DNA of 64,000 nucleotides from Aporrectodea caliginosa. Lineage: Eukaryota > Annelida > Clitellata > Crassiclitellata > Lumbricidae. Each line of letters starts with the position of its first letter. Positions within the stretch are counted from its first letter, which is position 1. The notes below the pieces were generated by a model. That model had not been told where the DNA came from and made no database searches. It was given only the letters and a program-made list of their open reading frames with translations. The DNA lies in NCBI GenBank assembly GCA_020284085.1, contig JACEVL010000699.1:1-64000 (forward strand), in the 5' to 3' direction. The position numbers were made by a program, and so were the translations under genes. Shown piece after piece: positions 12,440-24,576 of this stretch.

Positions 12440-13265
12440 TAATTACTTAATTATTATTATTAAATAAATTTATAACGCGCGCAAGGTCACACCGAAATGT
12501 GAATCTGACGCGCGGATAGTCAGCCACCAGGTGAAGATGCACTTAGATTTCCAAATCCTTGAAAGCCAAGGACAAATAGTGAGTTGTGAGTCGCTTTTTG
12601 AAGGAAGGAAGTGAATTTGAGCTACGAAGAGAGAGTGGTAGTCGATTCCATTCCTTTGGAGCAGAGGCATGGAATGCACGAGAGCCCATAGCTGTTCTGC
12701 ATCGTGGCTCAGCTTGAAGACCTGTACTTGATGATCGCAGGCAACGAGGAGGGATGTAAGGAGTTAGTAGTGCATGAATATACTAGGTGTGCTGGTGCAG
12801 AGGGCTTTGTAGGTCAAACAGGCCAATTTAAATTTTATTATGAATTCCACAGGAAGCCAATGCAGCTCATGGAGTAGGACTGAGGAGCATGTTCGAAGTG
12901 GGACATGCATCACTACACGACCTAAGGAGTTTTGGATTCGTTGCAGCCTTTTGAGTTCAAGGTCTGAGACACCCACAACAAGGGAATTAGCATAATCAAG
13001 ACGAGAGGATACAAGTGAAGACGCTATAGTTAGAGAGATATTCTCAGTTAGACCTGGCCTGATGTGACGAATTGCCCTGATGTGATAGAAACAAGATCTC
13101 AAATGTGAGCTTACTTTCCAGGGTTACCCCAAGTGTTTTGACAGTATCTAAAAGAGCCACATCAGTGCCTGCAAGGTCGACACTAGAAAGTGACGGGAAA
13201 GAACGCAGGCGTTGGCATGAACCAAACAGAATTGCCTCAGACTTGTTTGGGTTTATGGCCAAACC
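12440..13265 (-). mobile_element. 5'-truncated CR1/L2-type LINE on the minus strand
   Basis: Read on the minus strand this is the C-terminal third of a LINE ORF2: INPNKSEAILFG, KTLGVTLESKLTF, CFYHIRAIRHI, SSRLDYANSL and ELHWLPVEF. It ends with a FHASAPKEWNRLPLSL-type WNxLP block and an ATT-rich tail near 12445-12475. Frame breaks occur near 13080 and 12760. Its truncated end abuts the 5' end of the plus-strand LINE that follows. The two proteins differ too much to be one inverted insertion. Confidence 0.87.
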
Positions 13266-16200
13266 ATAGAAACAGAACCATGGCCATTTTTCTCTGATTT
13301 TTGCTAGATTTCATTTTGTCTGACCTTGAAATGACATTGAGTGTGTTGCGTTCGTCGTGTCCACACGCCAGTGCGTTCGGCTCCGTTTATTTCTTAAATT
13401 TAACCAGATCTACGTCGTTTTCTGTTCTCGGGATTTTGCCTATTCTTAGTAAAAATTGTCGTGATTTATTTCTATTCGCTATTGTTTTATTTATTTGAGT
13501 CGTTAAAAAGTAACTTTGATTTTAACTTGATCTCGAACTAGTCTCGTGGATTAGATTTAACGTCATTCAAGATGGCCGTCGATCGATAAGGACCTTAATG
13601 CACCTGATGCCGTAATATGATTAACTGCTTCGACTCAATCTGGATTAATGATCTTCATCGTCGGAGTGTTTCGCGTTTCTACATGATGCGTCGATATTAC
13701 TCTAATCAAGATCTCTACAAAATCTGGTCTGCTGATCAACGACCTGTCCGCTCGCTTCGCAAGACGCTGTTCAGAACTCAGATCTGGTGTCCAGCAAATT
13801 GCCGGCTACATCGTCTTCTGCCTACAGATCTCTCGTTCGTGTCATCTCCGGCCATTCTACCGATGGCTACTATGATGAACACTCTGACGTCTCCGTTGAC
13901 ATCTACACCTCTTTCCTCTCTGCTGACATCTACACCTCTTTCCTCTTCGTCGTCGTCATCGTCTTCACCTTCATCCTCGTCTGAAATACCCTCCAGCTGC
14001 CTCTCTGGTCTTCGGGCAGCTCTCTGGAATGCACGATCCCTCTCCGATAAATTTGCTTTTATTAGCCAAACTCTTCTCGAGCGTCAACTCGATATCTTCG
14101 CTGTCACTGAAAGTTGCACCATGGATCCGAAGATGTGCCGATTTGTCGTGCTGCTCCGCCTGGCTACTCCTTCTGCGACCGTCCAAGACCTGCCCTTCTT
14201 GATGGACAACCTGCTCGTGGTGGTGGCATCGTCGTGTACCTTCGCTCTACGCTTCGTTTCTCCCGGATTGTTCTCGATATGGAAATTACTTCGTTCGAGG
14301 CACTTTGTTTAAGTATTGCGACCCCTCGTGGTTCGTTAACATTGCTAACTGTCTACAGGCCTGGCTCTGCTGCGCCCACTGACAGTTTCTTTGATGAGTT
14401 TTCTTCAGTATTAGAGAGCCTCATCACTCGAAATAGTCAACTATTAATAATCGGTGATTTTAACCTACATTTGGAAGATCCTTCTCTACCTCCTTCAAGC
14501 CGATTTTTGGATCTTCTAACACAATTCGGCCTTCGTCAACATGTCTCTGGCTCTACACACCTTCAAGGCGGTACTCTTGACCTTGTCATCACTCCTGAAG
14601 ACGTTACGGTACAAGATTTAAGAATCCTTCCGCCGACGCTCTCCGATCATTCTCCTATTGAATTCTCTATTCCTCCTCTTCATTCACAACCCATTCATGC
14701 ACTCAGGTATCTTCGTGGATGGAAATCTCTCGACCGAGGCGCCTTCAGTGAGGCTTTACGAAACTCGCCTCTCTTCTCCTCTACCTCGCAACTGGATACT
14801 CAGTCAACTTCACAACTCTTCGATCTCTACTCCTCTACAATCAGCAATCTTCTGGACAAGATGATTCCACTCCGTGGTATCAAGATTCGCGTTCGGCCAC
14901 TTGCCGTTTGGTTCGACCGAGAGTGTCATCAAGTTCGTCGTCGAACACGCTGTCTTGAACGACGTTTTCGTCGTTCTAGAGATCCAGCTGATCGTCTCGT
15001 CTGGATCAATCAACTGCGCTCCCTTCATCGTCTCTATCGTCAGAAAGAGGCGGCGTATTGGGAAGATTTGGTCAACAGAAACTCAAAAAATCCTAAACGT
15101 CTCTGGTCCGCTATATCCGGTCTACTGGGACGATCCTCTCCTACATCCGTGAATCCTTCATTCTCAGCGGACGATTTTCTACTGATGCTTACAACTAAAC
15201 TGGATGGGCTCCGAAATTCCACAGCTGGTTCAGCACCGCCTTCCTACACTTCTACTGAATCGGTGTTCAAGAACTTTCGACCTATCCTTGAATCTGAACT
15301 GCGTCATCTGCTTTCTACATCTAATTTAAAATCATGTGAACTTGACCCCCTTCCCCCGTTTGTTATAGTTGATGTACTAGATGACATTGTTCCCTTCCTT
15401 CTCTACTTGTTTAATAGGTCTCTTTCAGAAGGTCTCCTTCCAGCATCCCAGAAGCGCGCTATTGTGTTTCCCACTCTTAAGAAGCCCAACCTGGATTCTA
15501 GCATATGCCAAAACTATCGCCCTATTGCAAATCTCTCCTTTCTCTCAAAGACTTTAGAACGACTTGTTTCTCTGCAACTTCTTCCTTACCTTGAGCAGTC
15601 AGGCCTTTTACCGCCCAGACAATCTGGCTTTAGAGCTCGCCACTCAACTGAAACTGCTCTTCTCTCTCTTCTCTCTGACATCTATTCTGCTATGGATAAA
15701 TCCCATGTTACTCTCTTAGCACTTTTGATGCATCTTCAGCATTTGATATGGTAGATCATGATATTCTATTACATCGCCTTGAAATTTCCTTTGGTCTTAG
15801 TGGCCTTCCTCTTCTTTGGTTTCGCTCCTATCTTACTGATCGTACTCAAATGGTTATTCTAGGAGACTCTCGCACCTCATGGGTACCTGTTAAATTTGGA
15901 GTCCCTCAAGGATCTGTGCTGGGTCCACTTCTTTATATCTTGTTTACAGCTGATATTCCTCTTCTCTTTGCTAAACACTCGGCCTCTGGTCACCTCTATG
16001 CTGATGATGTTCAGGCCTATGTTCATGGCCCCTCTTCTCACCAGCTTGCTCTTTTCCAATCTATTGAATCTCTTTCTGCTGATCTCAATTGTTGGATGTC
16101 CTCTAATCGTCTTTCACTCAACTCTTCCAAGACTCAATTGATCTGGCTTGGCACTCGCCAGCAGCTAGTTAAACTTGATTACGATTTGCTTGCCACGAAA

Positions 16201-16940
16201 TTCCCTCAGTTTACTTTCTCGACAAATGTCCGTAACCTGGGTGTTACTCTTGACAGTACTCTTTCTTTCTCTGCACATGTCTCGAATCTCTCTCGGTCCA
16301 GTTTCTATCACTTGCGGCGTCTACGTGCCATTCGACGATCTGTCCCCTCGCCGATTTTTTCTTCCATGGTTCATGCCTTTGTCTGTTCACGCATTGACTA
16401 CTGTAACTCATTACTTATAGGCCTACCAAAACTCCGTCTGGCTCCACTGCAATCAGTACTTAATGCTGCTACTCGATTGATTGCCCGCCTACCTCGTTTC
16501 TCCCATATTTCGACTTTCATGGCTAAAGACCTTCATTGGCTTCCCTTAACTGCTCGGATTCAGTTTAAAATTATCTTTCTTACGTGTAAAACGTTTTTAG
16601 GTCAAGCTCCACGCTACCTCTGTGATCTTATGAGACGGCCTATCTCAGCTACTTCTGGACGTCCTCTCCGCTCTTTTGACCATCATGACCTTTTAGTTCC
16701 TCGGTCTCGGACTGCCACAGCACAGCATCGTGCCTATGCCTCTGTTGGACCTTTGCTATGGAATGACCTCCCTGCTTTAACTCGTGCTGTGATGTTATCT
16801 GGGAGCACCACTGTTTCTGCTCGTTCTCTTAAAACTTTTCTTTTTCGAGGGCCCTTCGCACTGGAAGCGCCTCTGATTAGGTTGTACTGCGAGAGGCGCT
16901 TTATAAATCCGTAAATAGAATAGAATAGAATAGAATTGAA
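13266..16940 (+). mobile_element. Nearly full-length CR1/L2-type LINE, two frameshifts
   Basis: From 13617 the translation gives a Ser/Thr-rich leader, then an APE-type endonuclease (ALWNARSLSDKFAFISQTLL, IFAVTES, IIGDFNLHL, SDHSPIEF). The reverse transcriptase follows (NYRPIANLSFLSKTLERLV, SAAFDMVDHDIL, GVPQGSVLGPLLYILF, YADDVQAYVH), then a complete C-terminal region to FLFRGPFALE. Frame breaks are near 14112, in the endonuclease, and near 15735, before SAAFD. The 3' tail is an AATAG repeat at 16914-16940. About 350 bp of 5' leader precede the ORF. Only two lesions are evident, so this insertion is fairly recent but not autonomous. Confidence 0.92.
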
Positions 16941-17879
16941 TGATCCCGAATTCAGTTTCAATATTTTTACCAGATATAGCGCTCGTTGAGACAAACAGAA
17001 CAAAAAGGGTTGATGCAAATCGGACAATTCGTTCATTTTTTGTGATAAAAAGTGTAAATTGATAATGGACCCAAGTTTCAAGTCACGAGCATGAGCGCCT
17101 GTAATGGGGTCTATGGGTAGACCCAACAGTGGAACAGTTGGCGGGTTGCTTACCAAGCTCTGCAAACAAGAGTGTAGGCCTATTTTATACTTACACAAAC
17201 AGAAACACTAGTTAAACATACTTAAACTTGATGCTAAATATTCATCACTTCTGAAGATAGTGGTAGCCATTCTACACTAAAGTGGATCGATTGTATAGGC
17301 TAAAATATTTTTTCTTAAATAACAAAATTTAATAGTGGGCAAAAGTTGCCTATTGGTATGACAAACACACAGTAAAAATTTGGTAATTATTGTGCATCAT
17401 CTTGAGGGTCCCCAAGAACTGTGAAGTTTTACTATATGGGACCATAAATATGCATGGGCAATATTATTGATTATTGTGAATCATCAGACGTGACAACGTC
17501 TCGTATTACATGTAACGTATTAACAAATCATAGAATACATTTTTATGCATAATTCAATGCACAAAATAATGTTAATTTGCAAAACGTTCAGGCTACGTTT
17601 GACCAAGTGATCATCGATCAAACAGTGGCGTCCACGTCTACGGTCGTCTGTCCGTGAACAAGAAAAACAGTTTGAACACCAGATGTAGCTGAACTTCACC
17701 TCCTTTTTTGCTCTTGTATGTTGGAAACTTCCTTTTTTCAGTGTTGCATCTCAAATGTTCATAAAAGTGACAAATTCAACAACATTGCCAAACGGCTTTA
17801 GGATTTGGTGCTGATATGGCTACTGTTGTTGTATTTAAAATTTCAGTCAAATGATAAACGTTTTGACCGAGTTATGACT

Positions 17880-17916
17880 CTTTTTCTAGGGGTCCACTTT
17901 TCATTGGGACACAGTG
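17880..17916. mobile_element. Solo mariner-type terminus
   Basis: GGGTCCACTTTTCATTGGGA followed by CACAGTG and TA has the form of a Tc1/mariner right end (inverse CACTGTGTCCCAATG). No left partner was found upstream. The neighbouring hAT inserted right at this end. Confidence 0.45.
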
Positions 17917-17921
17917 TAGAG

Positions 17922-18718
17922 TAGGCTGACCAGATATTGGAAACTAAAAACCGGGACACTTCGATCACAAAATAAATTTGTGATGTTGTCAATAATTAAT
18001 ATAATATAACTAGCACAAATATCTATTTTATGCTTATTATATTGGTATAAGACTATAAGACTAAGTAAGTGAAAGGTTTTATTCAAATCATGCTTTTAAA
18101 TTTAAATTTAAATTCTTAATTTCTCAAATCAGTTACTCAAATTTGGCACCTGAATGTAGGCCTTAATATGCTTCTTAAAAGTTCTGTTGTCTGCCAACAT
18201 TCTATCATAACAAATCTAGCTTTTAAATTTAAATTTAATTATTCTAAATTTATCAAATCAATCACTCATATTTGGCGCTTGAATGTATGCTTGTTAAAAG
18301 TTTTTGTCTGCTAATATTCTGTCGTAAAATTCAACACAATGTTTCTTCGATATTCACTTTCACTCTCATAACAGCTTCAAGAGTTTCTTCGGATAATCGA
18401 CTTTTTTATCACTACGACAATATGACGTTTAGAACCGGAGGAGGAAATATGCATGGTAATAAATAAAAGTGAGATTAAAAATGAATTTACTCGCCAGATG
18501 CCAGTAGTAAAATGAAGGAGACGTTGATCAAGTAAGTAAGTATATCCTTTATTTGATCACATGACAAACGCACATGAAATGCATTATAAGATCGGAAAGT
18601 CAGGTCAGTTTTTAAAAACCGGGACATATTTAGAGTTTGGCCTACCTTTCCCGGCAGCCGGGACAGCTAGCTGAAAACCGGGACTGTCCCGGGAAAACCG
18701 GGACGTCTGGTCAGCCTA
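17922..18718. mobile_element. hAT-like non-autonomous element, 797 bp
   Basis: The terminal inverted repeats begin TAGGCTGACCAGA on both sides. They are flanked by perfect 8-bp duplications GTGTAGAG (914-921 within the 17.9 kb line, and 18719-18726). Both ends carry AAACCGGGAC repeats. No transposase is recognisable; the interior is AT-rich and contains two related blocks (TTTAAATTTAAATT) near 18.1 and 18.22 kb. Confidence 0.9.
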
Positions 18719-19081
18719 GTGTAGAGTGATCTGCTACCCTCTTTTGGATTATTGATTTCACTTTTAAAAATAAAAAATAAATGACCATTAAGATAATTAA
18801 ATAAGCTGTAACAACGTTCAATCTCTTAAATCTATCATTCCTTAGTCTCGTAATATGAAATATTTCCTCAGCAGCACACTATTTCCAGCGTTTTCATTAA
18901 ATGAATGACACACAGAAATATTTCTTTATAATGACACCTAGATCACGTGGCCTACAATGGCGCGATACGGACGTTTTTCGACTAGTGAAGTTAAAACCTT
19001 ATTAAAGTAATATGCGAATAAAATAAAGCAACAGGACATGCTCACTTTGTTTCTATAACATTCACGGAATATATTCACTGA

Positions 19082-20690
19082 AATGCCTAAGAAAGAAATC
19101 TCAAAAGAAACCTTGAAAGTGGACCGCGACGAACTGATTGAGGCCCTGACGGACGAGCGAGTCATCGAAGCACTGGCTGATGGTTTCGCTAAGACCCGAA
19201 CCGGACAACATTGTTCGTGATCACATGAAGGTATTTGAAGAAAACTTAAAAACTACTGTAGAGAAGTTGGTGCAGGAGCGGGTCGACTCTCAAGTGAAGA
19301 CGTATGCAGATTCAGTCGATGGACTAAAAATTGCAAACGAGCAATTAAAGGAGCGAATAGAACAGTTGGAGACCTACTCAAGAGCCGACAATCTGACGAT
19401 TCATGGGATTCCGGAGAGGGTGACTGTCCAGGCTGTGAAGGGGACTTCGGGACAGGAGCAGGCGATCATGAGTCTACGAAGGAATCAGCTTCTACCACCT
19501 GCGATGTGATTGTCGATTTCTGCAACAAAAGACTGGGGGTCGCTATTGGAAGACAAGATATCTCGATAGCACACCGTCTTCGTTACGGGGACAGGTCGAT
19601 AGTCCGAAGGTTCGATAGTCCGAAGGTTCGATAATCCGAAGGTTCGATAGTCCGAAGGTTCGATAGTCCGAAGATTTCATGGTAAAACATATAGGATATG
19701 TAGAAATATATGTTTATGGGTAATCCCGTATTTTACGTTGATAAATTCCTTGGTCCGAAGGTTCGATAGTCCGAAGGTTCGATAGTCCGAAAGTGTCATG
19801 GTAAAACATATATGTATATGCACATTTATATGTATATGTACAGTATATGTATATATATGCATTTATATGTATATATATATGTTTGTATACGTTTATATCT
19901 GTTTGTATATATATATATATGTATTTATATCTATATATGTACATAATTATATGTATATATAAATGGATATATATTTATATATATATATGTACATATGTAT
20001 ATATATATATATAAGTTTGTAAATATATATGTATTTATATTTATATATATACATTTCTATATATAATATATATTATATACATATATGTGTGTGCATATGT
20101 ATATATGCATACATATGTATATATATTATACGCATATATATATACTTACTATGTATATATATGTACATATATAATAATATATGTGTATACATATATATGC
20201 ATATATATACATATATATATGTATATATATATGTATAAATGCATATATGTTTTACCATGAAATCTTCGGACCATCGAACCTTCGGACTATCGAACCTTCG
20301 GATTATCGAACCTTCGGACTATCGAACCTTCGGACTATCGAACCTTCGGACTATCGATACGTAACCCTTCGTTACAGCAAGAAGGAGGCAGCGCGGCCAA
20401 TCGTTGTTCGCTTCACCTCACGACGAATCCGCGATGAAGTATACAAAGCACGCCGAGCTCTCCGACTGCCTGTGGGACCCTCCGATCATCACTCTACGCC
20501 TGTCTACATCAATGAACATCTGACTGCAAACAACGCCGAGATTTTCTTCCGTGCACGAAGATTGCTGCGTAACAAGCGCATCACGGGAGCATGGACAAAC
20601 GGCGGAGAGGTCTACATCAAAAAGACACCAGCTTTGGACGAGAAACCTATCAAAGTGAAATCGATCCATGATCTGCCAAAAGAAGACTAG
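19082..20690 (+). pseudogene. LINE ORF1 (coiled-coil, RRM-like) split by a foldback element
   Basis: ORF1 opens at 19082 with MPKKEISKETLKVDRDELIE. It continues as a coiled coil (VKTYADSVDGLKIANEQL), then ETYSRADNLTIHGIPE, the usual start of the RNA-binding domain in LINE ORF1 proteins. It resumes at 20376 after the insertion with RPIVVRFTSRRIRDEVYKAR and ends at 20690. Frame changes lie near 19185 and 19440. If the 780-bp insertion and one 9-bp duplication are ignored, the reading frame on the two sides is continuous. It lies 165 bp upstream of ORF2, so the two form one LINE. ORF1 proteins bind the element RNA. Confidence 0.85.
19587..20366. mobile_element. Foldback element with 9-bp duplication (Mutator-like?)
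   Basis: CTTCGTTAC flanks the insertion at 19578-19586 and 20367-20375. The ends are GGG and CCC with imperfect inverted repeats. Inside are tandem 16-mers GGTTCGATAGTCCGAA: about five units at 19596-19674, two or three at 19756-19792, and about six inverted at 20265-20357. The centre is a TATATG-rich tract. GTTTTACCATGAAATCTTCGG on the right is the inverse of the left-hand CATGGTAAAAC block. Nine-base duplications and tandem repeats in the arms fit Mutator-like foldback elements; no transposase is present. Confidence 0.85.
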
Positions 20691-20855
20691 GAGACCCGAT
20701 CCTACATGCTCCGTGTCCATTGATTTAGGTATGACAAAACCATTTATCATATTGCTGGATGGAATGGAACTATGAAGTTTAAACATTACTAACTAGTTGA
20801 AGTTGGTTTATTCTGTGTTTATTGTTGTGGTTTATCACCTAGGTATAGGGGTTGA

Positions 20856-23800
20856 ATGGACAACTCAGACTGTTCAGTTTCGTGCACTTGCACGTACGTT
20901 AGCGAATGTGCATTGCACACATCCATAGACAATAGTTCTTGTACAATTTGTGTGAACCCAATTGATAAGAGATGTTGTAATAAGTGTATTGCACTTGACT
21001 TTGTAGCTAATCAAGCGGACAGTGACTCTGACATAAATAGCGCTGGGACAGTGACCCATCCTAGTAATGCATTTAATTCAGGTGCACCGATAGATCAGGT
21101 CTTTCAGCTAGTAGAAGAGTACCCTGAAAATTCTTTTATATTGAATAATCCAGATATTGACCCGGACACTAATTACTACAACTGTGTCAAGTTATGCTCC
21201 AGTAAATATATATGCGCTGATGAAATCTGTACAACATTTGAACAAACGGAACAATCCTTTTCTATCTTGCATTTGAACTGCAGGAGCCTTCAGCACAAGG
21301 TATCCGAAGTAAACATCTTACTATCAATAGTCCAGCCAACAATTCTAGCCGTAACGGAAACCTGGTTAAAAGCAGATACAGCTAACACTATTCATATGCC
21401 TGGCTATGACTTCACACACAAATGTAGAATTGAAGGCAAAGGAGGAGGAGTGGGCCTTTTTATTAGGAATGGTACAGAATTCCAATTGATAGAAGCTGAA
21501 TGGACATCGTCTAAACCCGGTGCTTATGAAAGCCTATTTATAAAAATTAAGCAAAAAATGGGGAGGGACCAAGTCGTTGGTGTCATTTACAGACCTCCGG
21601 GTGATAGTCTTAATATGTTCAACCAAGAACTTGAAATATTATTATCTCACTTATCTAGAAAAAAGGAAGATATTTTCCTGGCAGGAGACTATAATATGGA
21701 TTTACTAAAAATTAACTCGCATGTACCCACTCGAACATTCTTTAACATACTAACCTCAAACCGATTATTACCGACAATCTTAAGACCAACTAGAATAACT
21801 AAAGACACTGCCACACTAATCGACAACATTTTTACAAACACATTGACAAACTGCACCGATTCTGCTATTATTATAGACGACACTTCTGATCACTTGCCTA
21901 TTTTCACACAAACTAAAATTACAAGAGCATTAAGGGACAAAGCCCCAGTCTACGAGAAAAGAATTATTAATGAGACAACTAAAAGTATATTTCACAACTT
22001 TTTACATGCTGCTGACTGGTCAGAAGTCTATAGAGCGTGCGATCAGAGAGACCCAACTTTAGCATACTCGGCTTTTATTGAAAAATATAAATCATTGTAC
22101 GAATATTCTTTTCCGAAAACAACCTACTTGCCAAACAAAAGACACAACATTAAGCAACCATGGATGACGAAGGCCTTATTGAAATCTTGTAACAAAAAAT
22201 CACGATTGTATAAGAAGTATATTAAAGAACCTACACAGGAAAACAGGACTAGATTTGTGACTTATAGAAATAAATTCAAAAAAGTCCGTAAAGATGCTGA
22301 GAGACAATATTATGCAAATAAAATTCTTGAATGCGAAAATGACCTCAGTAAAACATGGGGAGTAATTAAATCACTTCTACATGGAAATGAATTTTCTTCT
22401 CTGCCAGATAGCTTTTTCATTGATAACCTAGAAATTAAAGAAAAAAATATTATTGCTAGCAAATTCAATGATTTCTTCACTGAGCTTGGACCCCAATTAG
22501 CTGCAAAAATACCTAACACGGATACTACGTTCCGGGATTTCCTGAAGAGCCCATCCGCCTCCTCTATTGGCATAGAATTAACGTCACCGACAGAATTAAA
22601 AACGATTGCTAAAGAGCTTCGTTCAACACACAGTAGAGGACTTGATGAAATTGACCCTCAAATTGCTAAATTTACCATAGAAGCCACCTCGATTCCTCTT
22701 GCGGAAATAATAAATTGCTCTATTACAACTGGCATTGTCCCAACAAGCTTAAAAATTGCTAAAATAATTCCAATCTTTAAAACAGGGAACAAACAAAATA
22801 TTTGTAACTACAGGCCAATATCTATTTTACCATATTTTTCTAAGTTTTTTGAAAAAATCATCTATGGAAGAATAATGTCATACATTACATCTAAGAACAT
22901 CTTGTTTAAAGGTCAGTATGGCTTTCGAACTGGACACTCTACTTACATGGCCGTCATGGAGATGTACGACAAGATTTCTGAAGCCAGGGATCAAAATTAT
23001 TTTTCAATGGGTGTCTTCTTCGATTTATCCAAAGCATTTGACACCGTAAATCATGAAATTTTAATTAAAAAATTGGAGCACTACGGAATAAGAGGCATAT
23101 GTCTTGACTGGCTCACTGATTACCTAAAAGATAGAAGACAATGTGTCTCATTTAACGGGCATATCTCGCATATATCTGAAGTCATATGTGGTGTGCCGCA
23201 AGGGTCTGTACTAGGCCCTTTGCTGTTCTTACTATACGTGAATGATGTCTCGAACACCTCGTCATTGCTTCATTTTATCATGTTCGCTGACGACACCAAT
23301 GTTTTCATGTCAAACAAATCTATTGAAGTATTAGTTAACACGATGAATGCTGAATTAAAACTCGTTGGGGAATGGTTTAAAGCCAACAAATTATCGCTCA
23401 ATCTTGCAAAGACGAATTTTATATTGTTTTGCTCTAAAAGGAAAATTGAACTGAATTTAGATTGTAATATGACTATTACTATAGATAATCAAAGCATAAC
23501 CAGAGTGTCATCATCTAAATTTCTGGGTGTGCACATAGACGAACAGTTAACATGGAAAGAACATATAACCGATATTTCTAAAAAGATATCAAAAAATATA
23601 GGCATAATTTCTCGTGTTCGACATCTCCTGCCACGATATATACTTGTAAATTTATATTATTCTTTAATATATCCGTATATATCCTATTGCAATCTCACAT
23701 GGGCCTCTACCTACCGTACCCGCTTGACCATGCTGACAACCTTACAGAAGCGAGTTATTCGAATCATATGTAATGTACCCTACAGAGCTAGCACCAAACT

Positions 23801-24080
23801 TTTATTCCTGAACATGAAAATACTACCTTTCGAATGCATTAATAAGCTGCAAGTGGCGCTATTTATGTACAAAATTCATTCGCGAACTTTGATCACTGGT
23901 TCTGTAAAAATTCTGAGATACATGACCACTATACAAGATCATCAAGCAATTACCACCAAACAAGTGTGCACACCAATAATAGGCAGCATAGTATCAGCAC
24001 ATACGGACCGCTGCTTTGGAACTCCCTGCCCAAAGAACTTACTTGTGTACCCACAGTCTATCAGTTCAAAAATAAATTAA
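20856..24080 (+). CDS. LINE ORF2: endonuclease and reverse transcriptase, essentially intact
   Basis: This is an open frame of 1074 codons. After a Cys-rich N-terminus comes an APE-type endonuclease (LHLNCRSLQHKVSEV, AVTETWLK, GVIYRPP, GDYNMDL, TSDHLPIF). The reverse transcriptase follows: [57 protein letters not shown] and FADDTNVF, with both catalytic motifs preserved. The thumb and C-terminal region follow. The last 60 or so codons look frameshifted near 23900: the family-typical end (YGPLLWNSLPKEL) is in the next frame. The element ends near 24432 with AATAAA and a GATT repeat tail. It belongs to the CR1/Jockey-type LINEs. ORF1 upstream is broken, so it would need help in trans. Confidence 0.92.
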   Translation: MDNSDCSVSCTCTYVSECALHTSIDNSSCTICVNPIDKRCCNKCIALDFVANQADSDSDINSAGTVTHPSNAFNSGAPIDQVFQLVEEYPENSFILNNPDIDPDTNYYNCVKLCSSKYICADEICTTFEQTEQSFSILHLNCRSLQHKVSEVNILLSIVQPTILAVTETWLKADTANTIHMPGYDFTHKCRIEGKGGGVGLFIRNGTEFQLIEAEWTSSKPGAYESLFIKIKQKMGRDQVVGVIYRPPGDSLNMFNQELEILLSHLSRKKEDIFLAGDYNMDLLKINSHVPTRTFFNILTSNRLLPTILRPTRITKDTATLIDNIFTNTLTNCTDSAIIIDDTSDHLPIFTQTKITRALRDKAPVYEKRIINETTKSIFHNFLHAADWSEVYRACDQRDPTLAYSAFIEKYKSLYEYSFPKTTYLPNKRHNIKQPWMTKALLKSCNKKSRLYKKYIKEPTQENRTRFVTYRNKFKKVRKDAERQYYANKILECENDLSKTWGVIKSLLHGNEFSSLPDSFFIDNLEIKEKNIIASKFNDFFTELGPQLAAKIPNTDTTFRDFLKSPSASSIGIELTSPTELKTIAKELRSTHSRGLDEIDPQIAKFTIEATSIPLAEIINCSITTGIVPTSLKIAKIIPIFKTGNKQNICNYRPISILPYFSKFFEKIIYGRIMSYITSKNILFKGQYGFRTGHSTYMAVMEMYDKISEARDQNYFSMGVFFDLSKAFDTVNHEILIKKLEHYGIRGICLDWLTDYLKDRRQCVSFNGHISHISEVICGVPQGSVLGPLLFLLYVNDVSNTSSLLHFIMFADDTNVFMSNKSIEVLVNTMNAELKLVGEWFKANKLSLNLAKTNFILFCSKRKIELNLDCNMTITIDNQSITRVSSSKFLGVHIDEQLTWKEHITDISKKISKNIGIISRVRHLLPRYILVNLYYSLIYPYISYCNLTWASTYRTRLTMLTTLQKRVIRIICNVPYRASTKLLFLNMKILPFECINKLQVALFMYKIHSRTLITGSVKILRYMTTIQDHQAITTKQVCTPIIGSIVSAHTDRCFGTPCPKNLLVYPQSISSKIN

Positions 24081-24432
24081 AAGTTCACCTTTTGACTGCA
24101 ACTGTTTAAGATTTACTACATGGATTGTGTATGCATTGCTCTGTTTTTTTTTATGATACTAGTTAACTCTGCATTTGTTGTTTGTTTTATTTCCTGTAAG
24201 AATAACTATGGACACCATAACAAGGATTGTTTGAAGACGTACTGTTGTAAATAATGAATAAACAAAATACTGTTAGATTAATGATTGATGAAACTAGGGT
24301 GACCCTGCTAGCGGAACCTTATGTTCCTTTGGGTCTGCCTTTTGACGCCACTGCACATGAATGTCTTGATTGTATTTGTTTGTGATAGTATTATGGTGAT
24401 CAATAAAAGAATTGATTGATTGATTGATTGAT
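24081..24432 (+). mobile_element. 3' UTR and (GATT)n tail of the LINE above
   Basis: The non-coding 3' end has AATAAA at about 24258 and again at 24401, just before a tail of GATTGATTGATTGATTGAT. A similar ATTGATTGATTG tail after GCGCTATATAAATTTT is seen at 56690-56717. Confidence 0.7.
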
Positions 24433-24576
24433 AGAAACAACGGCAGACGTTGTAAAGCTCGCAAATTCACCAAATGAAATGAAAAACACAGCCATTAGCA
24501 CTTTTGAGTCTGATAATTTGACTGCACGCTAATATCTCACCATGTTGATTGTCTTCGGCGAGTTCCCTTCTAGCCT

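Noticed and set aside
12440..16940. The head-to-head LINEs as one twin-primed inverted insertion
   Set aside because: The minus fragment and the plus element encode clearly different reverse transcriptase C-termini.
19695..20258. Tyr/Ile-rich frames in the TATATG tract
   Set aside because: Translations of an AT-rich microsatellite core of the foldback element.
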